NCBI GenBank assembly: GCA_008501565.1
Contig: QQUL01000116.1
Location: 1-5,549, forward strand
Reading direction: 5' to 3'
Length of the DNA stretch: 5,549 nt
From: Armatimonadota bacterium
Lineage (GTDB): Bacteria > Actinomycetota > Acidimicrobiia > Spongiisociales > UBA5794
The notes under the pieces are model-generated. The model was not told where the DNA came from. It worked only from the letters and a program-made list of their open reading frames with translations, and searched no databases. This document shows, piece after piece, positions 1-4,705 of the stretch; positions within the stretch are counted from its first letter, which is position 1; every line of letters begins with the position of its first letter. The position numbers and the translations under genes were made by a program.

Positions 1-782
1 AACCACGGTGTGTACGTCCGTCTGGTCACGGGCGGCGAAGTTGCGAGCAACCCGGGAAGCCAGAAGAGAATGACCCACCAGTGCCCCGGGATGTCGCTGA
101 CGATGTCAGCCGGCGTTATCTCGAACACAAATGCGATTGGGAACCCAATGAATCCCGACCACCATCGCAATCCGGTCGACCAGAATCGATACAGGATCTC
201 AGATATCAGCCAGAGCGCGATCGACACACCAAACAGGTCAAGGCTGATCCCGAGATCATGGCCGAAGAACCAGTAGCTGAACGCATACACCCCAAGCACG
301 GTGCCGTACACCGTGAAGAACAGGCGGTCCTTCCAGCGTCCCAGCACGGCGAGGTTGAACACCCACGGCACGAGGATGTAGGCGACCATCGATACGTTGT
401 CAATCCAAGCGCCGAAGAACGTGTGACTGCCGTGCATGACCATCGACCCGGGACCGAGGAACATTGTTGCCGAGGCATAGAGCAGGGCAATCGGTTGGTT
501 CCCTATGAACCGGTTGATCCGCGGTGTTCCCCGCTTCGTATCCGACGCAAGGACCGCAAACATCGCAAGACCGGACACGACGAATCCGAGGTTCCCAAGG
601 GTGTTGATGGGTTCGCGCATGATGCCGCCGCTGACCCGTTCACACCATCGAGAGATCTCCCCGATCGCCTGTTCGTTCTCGGCGGCGGTCCACCATCCGG
701 TTGCCCCGCCAATGACGAACAACACAGCGAAGACTCCAAGGGCTCCGATGGCGTACGTCATCGGTCCATACGGCTGATCCAT
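1..782 (-). CDS. Ceramidase-like integral membrane hydrolase (CREST superfamily), C-terminus cut by window edge
   Basis: I translated this frame directly: it is open from ATG at 782 to the left edge (260 codons, no stop). It has about seven hydrophobic segments (roughly residues 9-28, 61-79, 96-112, 129-147, 154-173, 180-199 and 235-247). The order WCE (46-48), EPINTLGNLGF (57-67), then S113, H117 and D128 matches alkaline ceramidases. The S-x3-H and H-x10-D spacings equal those I recall for the Ser/His/Asp active-site residues of human ACER3, and W46, E48 and E57 fall where its calcium-site residues lie. H234 (GHWW) may be the first His of the C-terminal HxxxH metal motif, but residue 238 is Ile, so the second His is not where expected. 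Likely role: a zinc-dependent membrane amidase acting on a lipid; the substrate is unknown. The start is uncertain: GTG at 821 is in frame and gives 13 more residues (starting MSEPEVTPS), and neither start has a clear ribosome site. The gene lies downstream of the toxin gene on the same strand and may share its transcript. Confidence 0.78.
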   Translation of the reverse strand, partial: MDQPYGPMTYAIGALGVFAVLFVIGGATGWWTAAENEQAIGEISRWCERVSGGIMREPINTLGNLGFVVSGLAMFAVLASDTKRGTPRINRFIGNQPIALLYASATMFLGPGSMVMHGSHTFFGAWIDNVSMVAYILVPWVFNLAVLGRWKDRLFFTVYGTVLGVYAFSYWFFGHDLGISLDLFGVSIALWLISEILYRFWSTGLRWWSGFIGFPIAFVFEITPADIVSDIPGHWWVILFWLPGLLATSPPVTRRTYTPW

Positions 783-862
783 GGTTCGGTCTTGCGAAGG
801 AGTCACCTCAGGTTCGCTCACTGGTCAGCCGAACACTGACATCGTGAATAGTCCCGCTTCCC

Positions 863-1177
863 TCATCCCCCGAACACGGTGATAAGTGCCGAATCAACTC
901 CCCACATCTCCTCAGGTGACAAGCGGCCGGCAAGATTCCCAAGGCGACTCACATCGACGGCTCCAACGTGTTCGACGAGGACACGGGTCGATTGCTCGCC
1001 CAGCTCGACCTCCGGACGAAATGATGCAGGGCGGGCCGACGTCGATGTTGGCGCAACAAGGACCACCGATCTGGGCAAGAAAGCGTCGGCTTGCACGATG
1101 ACGCCGTACCGATTTCCTGCCTGTTCGCGGCCGACACCCTTCGGAATACGAAATGTGAATACGTCACCCCGGCGCAC
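863..1177 (-). CDS. mazF: MazF/PemK-family mRNA interferase toxin
   Basis: This 104-residue protein has the size and layout of the MazF/PemK family of sequence-specific endoribonucleases, which cut mRNA and arrest growth when their antitoxin is lost. Visible features are the N-terminal RRGD (2-5), the loop ending in R23 before the strand YGVIVQAD, VAPTST (41-46), a strand VLVEHVGAVDVSRLG (66-80) and a C-terminal helix. R23 and T44 align by position with the catalytic Arg and Thr of E. coli MazF (R29 and T52); that alignment is by eye. The usual RP after the loop is RY here. The start is GTG at 1177, preceded by a good ribosome site (GGAGG at 1188-1184, six bases away). It overlaps the end of the antitoxin gene by 14 bases, the normal arrangement for translationally coupled toxin-antitoxin pairs. 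The product is cytoplasmic. Confidence 0.9.
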   Translation of the reverse strand: MRRGDVFTFRIPKGVGREQAGNRYGVIVQADAFLPRSVVLVAPTSTSARPASFRPEVELGEQSTRVLVEHVGAVDVSRLGNLAGRLSPEEMWGVDSALITVFGG

Positions 1178-1403
1178 GGAGGTCCTCCATCAGCGCAGCC
1201 ACTGCCGCCATCTCAGCACGATCGTCCTCATCCGCTTCGAGTGCTGCGATTTCGGCCTTGAGCGCCAGGCTTGCTCCGAGTTGATCTGCGGCCTGCACCA
1301 AAGCGGTACGAATCGCCTCAGAACGCGAGAATCCCGTCGCCTCAAGTAGTCTTAGCGCTCGAAGCGACGCCTCGTCGAGTCTCACGGAAATCGCGTCTGC
1401 CAT
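1164..1403 (-). CDS. Ribbon-helix-helix antitoxin (CopG/MazE-like) of the MazF pair
   Basis: This is a 79-residue protein. AISVRLDEASLRALRLLEATGFSRS (4-28) and the following helix EAIRTALVQAAD (29-40) form a ribbon-helix-helix DNA-binding fold: an N-terminal strand, a helix, a short turn at GFSRS and a second helix. The remainder (41-79) is helical and acidic (ALEADEDDRAEM), as expected for the segment that wraps and blocks the toxin. Its gene precedes and overlaps the toxin gene by 14 bases, so the two form one operon. The predicted -10 box ends six bases before the ATG and there is no ribosome site, so the message is probably leaderless. The inverted repeat at 1413-1431 is the likely site for autorepression. 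Type II modules pairing an RHH antitoxin with a MazF toxin are common; no exact subfamily can be assigned from sequence alone. Confidence 0.88.
   Translation of the reverse strand: MADAISVRLDEASLRALRLLEATGFSRSEAIRTALVQAADQLGASLALKAEIAALEADEDDRAEMAAVAALMEDLRAPG
1184..1188 (-). promoter_or_regulatory. Shine-Dalgarno site for the toxin gene
   Basis: GGAGG on the minus strand, six bases before the toxin's GTG at 1177 and inside the antitoxin reading frame. It supports the GTG start. The site sits in a near-palindrome GGAGGACCTCC (1188-1178), broken only at the central base. Confidence 0.75.
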
Positions 1404-1438
1404 GTACAGAGCGTATCACAATCCGTGATACAGATCTA
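1403..1438 (-). promoter_or_regulatory. Predicted leaderless promoter of the toxin-antitoxin operon
   Basis: On the minus strand TACGCT (1415-1410) fits the actinobacterial -10 pattern TANNNT. Six bases (CTGTAC) separate it from the antitoxin ATG at 1403, which would place the transcript start at the A of the ATG. A weak -35-like TAGATC lies at 1438-1433, 17 bases upstream of the -10. An alternative pair is TTGCAA (1455-1450) with TGTATC (1432-1427), also 17 bases apart, which would give a short leader. Either way the inverted repeat at 1413-1431 overlaps the core promoter. Confidence 0.5.
1413..1431. promoter_or_regulatory. Operator-like perfect inverted repeat upstream of the antitoxin
   Basis: GTATCAC - AATCC - GTGATAC: seven-base perfect arms with a five-base spacer, centred 19 bases upstream of the antitoxin ATG and overlapping its predicted -10 box. 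Position and symmetry fit an RHH antitoxin binding as a dimer of dimers to repress its own operon. Binding is inferred from position. Confidence 0.72.
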
Positions 1439-1449
1439 TGGGTTTCACA

Positions 1450-1484
1450 TTGCAACCCCTATCCGTCGTCCATACTGTGGACAC
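1450..1484 (+). promoter_or_regulatory. Predicted leaderless promoter reading into the acr3 leader ORF
   Basis: TTGCAA (1450-1455), a 17-base spacer, then TACTGT (1473-1478), which fits the TANNNT -10 pattern. Six bases later comes ATG at 1485, so transcription should start at or next to that A. If so, the longer in-frame reading of acr3 from ATG 1438 is not used, because it begins upstream of the promoter. TTGCAA is its own reverse complement and might also serve the opposite promoter. Confidence 0.5.
1468..1482. promoter_or_regulatory. Dyad over the -10 box of the acr3 promoter
   Basis: GTCCA - TACTG - TGGAC: perfect five-base arms around a five-base centre, nearly coincident with the predicted -10 box (1473-1478). 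A repressor bound here would block the promoter. It differs in sequence from the toxin-antitoxin repeat at 1413-1431, so a different protein would be expected. Five-base arms can arise by chance, and the role is inferred from position. Confidence 0.35.
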
Positions 1485-1538
1485 ATGGATGCTTCGGTGC
1501 AAGAACTCACAAACCGACTCGCGAGTAGCGCTACGTGA
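1485..1538 (+). CDS. 17-residue ORF ahead of acr3: leader peptide or arsR remnant
   Basis: ATG at 1485 lies six bases after a -10-like box. The ORF reads MDASVQELTNRLASSAT and stops at TGA 1536-1538, one base before the ATG of acr3. The ribosome could therefore terminate and restart, which would explain why acr3 has no obvious Shine-Dalgarno sequence. The peptide resembles the first helix of ArsR/SmtB regulators (pattern M-x-x-x-x-x-L-x-x-R-L), at the point where the family normally continues with a segment like ALADPTRL. It may be the stump of a deleted arsR or an independent coupling peptide. No protein product is proven. Confidence 0.4.
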   Translation: MDASVQELTNRLASSAT

Positions 1539-1539
1539 C

Positions 1540-2625
1540 ATGACCGAACCCATTGTCGTTGAAGAAGGATCGGTCACCAAGAGACTCTCGACACTTGACC
1601 GGTATCTGCCGATCTGGATTCTTCTCGCCATGGCCGTCGGCCTGATTCTCGGGAGGGCTTTTCCGGGGCTCAACGACTCGATCGACACGATCAAGATCGA
1701 CACGGTCTCGATTCCCATCGCCATCGGGCTGCTAGCGATGATGTACCCGGTGCTCGCCAAGGTGAAATATTCCAAGATCGGGGAGGTCACCGCGGACCGC
1801 CGGTTGATGGGCACTTCCTTGTTTCTCAACTGGATCATCGGACCTGCGGTCATGTTCGCCCTTGCGTGGATCCTGCTTCCCGACCTTCCGGCCTATCGCA
1901 CCGGTCTGATCATCATTGGGCTTGCTCGGTGCATCGCAATGGTGTTGATCTGGAACGATCTTGCGTGTGGCAGCGGTGAAGCCGCGGCCGTGCTGGTAGC
2001 CATCAACTCGGTGTTCCAGGTGCTCGCGTACGCACTCCTCGGCTGGTTCTACCTGCAGGTGCTGCCAGGGTGGCTTGGACTCGACAGCGGTTCCGCTCTC
2101 GACATCTCGATGTGGGCGATAGCGAAGACTGTCTTCATCTTTCTTGGCATCCCCCTCGTCGCTGGCTACCTGTCGAGGGTCTGGGGTGAACGCGTCAAGG
2201 GAGTTGAGTGGTACGAGAACGTGTTCCTGCCCAAGATCGGTCCGGTTGCCCTGTGGGGTTTGCTCTTCACGATCGTTGTCATGTTTGCCCTCCAGGGCGA
2301 GAACATCACATCGAAACCTCTCGACGTGGTGCGCATAGCGATACCACTGCTCGCCTACTTCGGCATCATGTGGTTCGGTTCGTTCTTCGTGGGATACCGC
2401 ATGCGGTTCTCCTATGACAAGAACACAGCGATGGCCTTCACCGCCGCTGGAAACAACTTCGAATTGGCGATCGCGGTGGCGATCGGAGTGTTCGGTATCA
2501 CGTCCGGCGAAGCCCTGGCGGGCGTCATCGGGCCGCTCATCGAGGTACCGGCGCTCGTGGCTTTGGTATACGTTGCCCTCCAGCTCCGACAACGGCTATA
2601 TGGCCGGGAAGAAGCAACATCATGA
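1540..2625 (+). CDS. acr3: ACR3-family arsenite efflux permease
   Basis: This 361-residue protein of about ten membrane segments belongs to the ACR3 family (BART superfamily), which exports arsenite, and sometimes antimonite, across the cytoplasmic membrane using the proton gradient. Diagnostic stretches are LSTLDRYLPIWILLAMAVGL (16-35), GLARCIAMVLIWNDLA (127-142) and AAGNNFELAIAVAIGVFG (302-319). C131 and E308 sit where the essential Cys and Glu of characterised ACR3 proteins lie. Length is typical. I chose ATG 1540 over the in-frame ATG at 1438 because family members begin shortly before the LSTLDR segment and the promoter appears to lie at 1450-1478. A 17-codon ORF ends one base upstream. 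No arsR or arsC gene is seen in the window, so the protein either acts alone or relies on regulators and reductases elsewhere. It is divergent from the toxin-antitoxin operon and convergent with the gene at 2712-4406. Confidence 0.95.
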   Translation: MTEPIVVEEGSVTKRLSTLDRYLPIWILLAMAVGLILGRAFPGLNDSIDTIKIDTVSIPIAIGLLAMMYPVLAKVKYSKIGEVTADRRLMGTSLFLNWIIGPAVMFALAWILLPDLPAYRTGLIIIGLARCIAMVLIWNDLACGSGEAAAVLVAINSVFQVLAYALLGWFYLQVLPGWLGLDSGSALDISMWAIAKTVFIFLGIPLVAGYLSRVWGERVKGVEWYENVFLPKIGPVALWGLLFTIVVMFALQGENITSKPLDVVRIAIPLLAYFGIMWFGSFFVGYRMRFSYDKNTAMAFTAAGNNFELAIAVAIGVFGITSGEALAGVIGPLIEVPALVALVYVALQLRQRLYGREEATS

Positions 2626-2646
2626 ACCGCACTTCAACCCGGTTCA
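2623..2646. repeat. Inverted repeat at the end of acr3
   Basis: TGAACCG (2623-2629) and CGGTTCA (2640-2646) are perfect seven-base arms with a ten-base loop; the left arm includes the acr3 stop codon. No T-run follows on either strand, so it is at best a weak or factor-assisted terminator, or an mRNA 3' end stabiliser. The rest of the 86-base convergent gap (2626-2711) has no other clear signal. Confidence 0.4.
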
Positions 2647-2711
2647 GAGGAGTTCTTGTCGATCTCCGAAGCGACCATCACCCGTGCGAAGACAACGGTG
2701 GATCACTACCG

Positions 2712-4406
2712 TCAGCGCCTGCTCAGCGCGATTCGCACCGCCTCGGCCGGATTGTCCGCCATGCCTCCGACGACCTGGTCGCTGAACTCGGGATCGTCAC
2801 CAACTTCGGCATCTGACCTTCCATCGATAAGTGCTTCCCACTGATCGGAGCTCGGACCCGATCGGGTCGTTGCCACGCTTCCGGTCGCCCCGTCGACTTC
2901 CCGCGTATAGGCGCTCCACACGACGTGCGCGTCGCCGCTCGAGTCGAATTCGACGCTGGGTACGACCTCGACCGACAGCTTCGACGTTGCTGCGGGGTCA
3001 CCGGGAGTGACCAATGATCCGTCGGCAGCGACACCCACCTCGATCTTTGTCGCCTTGCCGATAACGACAGGATTGGCCTTGCTGCCGGCCATCACATCCT
3101 CGAGGCGCGTGATCTCTGAGATACCGACGACCTTCAGCCCAGCCTGATCAGCCCCCTTGTACACCGCCTGGAGGGCGGCACGGTCTTCTGCACTGAACGT
3201 TCGCGGGCCCTTTGAGTCTGAGGGTGGTGGCGGCGAGGGAGCAGGACTCTTCGGCTTCGCCCGGCTTCTCGTGTACCCGTATGCGCCCCCGGCCAGCGCG
3301 GCAAGCAAGAGCGCGATGAGTAGCCAGAAAAACAATCCACCGTCGGCGGTGCCATCTGCTACAGGTTCGGCGGGGTCCTCCGCGTCTTCAGACGGTGCAG
3401 CTTCCGGACTGTCAGTCTCGGTCTCTGTGGGGGTGGCTTCTTCTTCGTCTTCTTCAATGGTGGCAGGTTCTGCGGTGCCGTCAGCGAAGTCCTGGAAGCC
3501 TGAGTTCGCGTCGTCGCTGATCAGCCAGGTACCGGCACGGATCGTAGACCCTTCGGGCACGTCGACGCCGGATGCCTTCAGGATCAAGGATCCCTCCTCG
3601 ATCTCGACAATAACGCCCTCCAAAGGCGCCCCGTCAGACTCGGCGTAGGTTTCGACGGAGCCTGATGAGACGCGATAGGTGATCGAATACCGTGTGTCGT
3701 CCGGTGTGGTAACAGCCATCGACACCTGAACCAGAGGCAGATCGGTCGAAAACAGCGAGAAGATGTCCCCGTGGGTCGTGATCTCGAATCGAGCCACGCC
3801 GTCCCCATTTCCCAAGTATCGGAACGACTCGATGTCCATGGCTGGGTCGCCACTACCGGGGGCCGCCGGGCCACCCGTGTAGGGATCATCGAAGTCGTCC
3901 TCACCGTCGGTGATGTACGCCGACTCGCCCATGTCGTTTGTCGGGCCGACGTATGAAGCTACCAGGGGCGGGCTCGGCGGGCCGACTGCTTCAAACTCGA
4001 CAATTCCATGATCACACCCGTCGTCGTTACATATCGAGACCGTTGTCAATCCTGCATCGACCGGGACGACCTCGAATCTGACGCTCCCATCCGTACCCGT
4101 GGTAACCACGATCTCCTCGGATGTCCCATCCGCATGCGTGACAACCGCAGTGAGCATCTGATCCGGGACCCCAACGCCGGACTCAACCGCGCACACCTCG
4201 ACGAGGAAGGGATCAGCTGAACTGCTACCAAGCTTGTTCGAACCCGTTCGGCAGGTCTGATCTGCGCTCTGAAAGACGATGCGGAACTCGATCTCCTCGG
4301 CCGCGCGAGCAGACGGGGCTCCATGTACCAAAGCTGCCACCGCTGCGACGGCGATGAGGGCAATCGTGACAAGCCTCGCTTGGGATCGTCGGAATCGGCC
4401 AGACAC
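2712..4406 (-). CDS. Secreted single-pass membrane protein with Ig-like ectodomain and unknown cytoplasmic domain
   Basis: This is a 564-residue protein whose family I do not recognise. The start chosen is GTG 4406, four bases after GGAGG, because a signal peptide follows at once: basic RFRRSQAR, a hydrophobic core TIALIAVAAVAALV and a likely cut after SARA (residue 35). The frame stays open to ATG 4508, but that would put 34 unrelated residues ahead of the signal. In order: a beta-rich, Ig-like domain (36-141) with four Cys (52, 72, 126, 131), which may form two disulfides; a Gly/Asp-rich linker with DGEDDFDD (167-174); a second beta domain (about 187-297) starting DPAMDIESFRYLG; an acidic Thr/Glu/Pro stalk (306-356); a membrane helix FFWLLIALLLAALAGGAYGY (359-378); basic RSRAKPK; a Pro-rich stretch; and a 160-residue cytoplasmic region (401-564). 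It lies downstream of the SulP gene on the same strand, with a 299-bp gap. It could be an envelope sensor or adhesin, but no function is claimed. Confidence 0.85.
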   Translation of the reverse strand: MSGRFRRSQARLVTIALIAVAAVAALVHGAPSARAAEEIEFRIVFQSADQTCRTGSNKLGSSSADPFLVEVCAVESGVGVPDQMLTAVVTHADGTSEEIVVTTGTDGSVRFEVVPVDAGLTTVSICNDDGCDHGIVEFEAVGPPSPPLVASYVGPTNDMGESAYITDGEDDFDDPYTGGPAAPGSGDPAMDIESFRYLGNGDGVARFEITTHGDIFSLFSTDLPLVQVSMAVTTPDDTRYSITYRVSSGSVETYAESDGAPLEGVIVEIEEGSLILKASGVDVPEGSTIRAGTWLISDDANSGFQDFADGTAEPATIEEDEEEATPTETETDSPEAAPSEDAEDPAEPVADGTADGGLFFWLLIALLLAALAGGAYGYTRSRAKPKSPAPSPPPPSDSKGPRTFSAEDRAALQAVYKGADQAGLKVVGISEITRLEDVMAGSKANPVVIGKATKIEVGVAADGSLVTPGDPAATSKLSVEVVPSVEFDSSGDAHVVWSAYTREVDGATGSVATTRSGPSSDQWEALIDGRSDAEVGDDPEFSDQVVGGMADNPAEAVRIALSRR

Positions 4407-4410
4407 ATGC

Positions 4411-4415
4411 CCTCC
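4411..4415 (-). promoter_or_regulatory. Shine-Dalgarno site for the secreted membrane protein
   Basis: GGAGG on the minus strand within GGGAGGG (4416-4410), four bases before GTG 4406. The spacing is slightly short. It decides the start, since it places the signal peptide at the very N-terminus. Confidence 0.65.
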
Positions 4416-4455
4416 CACGACTCGTTGCCGTATCGCAACCCTAGTCGCTGACCCT

Positions 4456-4480
4456 GGTGGCGGTCGGGTTGACCGCCACC
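4456..4480 (-). repeat. Perfect 10-bp hairpin upstream of the secreted membrane protein
   Basis: GGTGGCGGTC (4456-4465) and GACCGCCACC (4471-4480) are exact complements around a five-base loop (GGGTT on the plus strand, AACCC on the minus strand). As minus-strand RNA it would be a very stable stem ending about 50 bases before GTG 4406. No T-run follows on the minus strand, so it is not a standard intrinsic terminator for the SulP gene. Confidence 0.7.
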
Positions 4481-4587
4481 GGCTCGCCACATAGGCACGA
4501 ATCACCACCTGTGACGACCTTGGCGAAACGCCTCATTTCCAGCCGCCACAGAGGCTGCTCTATCCCCACCAATGGACGTGAACCCAC

Positions 4588-4610
4588 GACAAACGGACTG
4601 GCAGTTTGTC
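4588..4610 (-). repeat. 7-bp inverted repeat between SulP and the secreted membrane protein
   Basis: GACAAAC (4588-4594) and GTTTGTC (4604-4610) are perfect arms with a nine-base loop, about 95 bases past the SulP stop. No T-run follows. GGCAG (4600-4604) could instead pair with CTGCC (4626-4630), so two overlapping foldings are possible. Confidence 0.4.
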
Positions 4611-4669
4611 CCACCACATGCACACCTGCCATGGGACGGACGCATCCATACATTCGGCCAACACGGAAC

Positions 4670-4681
4670 CCGGGGCCCCGG
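4670..4681. repeat. 12-bp perfect palindrome after the SulP stop
   Basis: CCGGGGCCCCGG, 24 bases beyond the SulP stop codon. As RNA it would form only a four-base stem with a four-base loop, so it could be a protein site, a weak 3' end structure or chance in GC-rich DNA. Confidence 0.35.
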
Positions 4682-4705
4682 ATGAAGAACTCCGACCTGC
4701 CGGAA

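Larger units (their letters stand above)
4407..4705 (-). other. 299-bp intergenic region rich in inverted repeats
   Basis: There is no convincing gene between the SulP stop and the start of the 564-residue protein. A 100-codon minus-strand frame (4441-4743) crosses it, but it overlaps the SulP end out of frame and has no family look. The region holds a perfect 10-bp hairpin (4456-4480), a 7-bp one (4588-4610), smaller ones at 4424-4439 (5 bp), 4502-4514 (4 bp), 4522-4532 (4 bp) and 4540-4557 (5 bp), and a 12-bp palindrome (4670-4681). A -10-like TAGGGT lies at 4443-4438 on the minus strand with no good -35. The region could be a structured 5' leader of the downstream gene, a small RNA or an attenuator; no known riboswitch pattern was recognised. 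Confidence 0.4.

Noticed and set aside
81..839. 252-codon plus-strand open frame
   Set aside because: It lies antisense to the ceramidase-like gene, is highly charged with no domain pattern, and the minus strand gives a clear membrane protein with family motifs.
1438..1539. N-terminal extension of acr3 from ATG 1438
   Set aside because: The extra 34 residues (starting MGFTLQPLSVV) have no resemblance to ACR3 N-termini, and the extension covers the predicted promoter and the divergent control region.
1732..2592. 286-codon minus-strand open frame inside acr3
   Set aside because: It is the antisense shadow of acr3: rich in Asp, His and Arg without hydrophobic core or motifs, as expected for the complement of membrane-protein codons.
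2656..2844. Short plus-strand frame after acr3 starting TTG (reads MSISEATITRAKTTVDHYRQRL)
   Set aside because: An AGGAG lies close upstream and the first 20 residues look plausible, but most of the frame is antisense to the convergent gene and the later part is low-quality Ser/Pro-rich sequence. It might be a gene remnant, but I cannot support it.
3157..3648. 163-codon Ser/Ala-rich plus-strand frame
   Set aside because: Antisense to the stalk and membrane region of the secreted protein; its Ser runs are the complement of Glu/Asp/Thr codons on the real strand.
4456..4480. 10-bp hairpin as an intrinsic terminator of the SulP gene
   Set aside because: It lies about 225 bases past the SulP stop and has no T-run on the minus strand; a leader-RNA role fits at least as well.
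4407..4508. N-terminal extension of the secreted protein from ATG 4508
   Set aside because: It would bury the signal peptide 34 residues in, and a good Shine-Dalgarno sequence sits right before GTG 4406.
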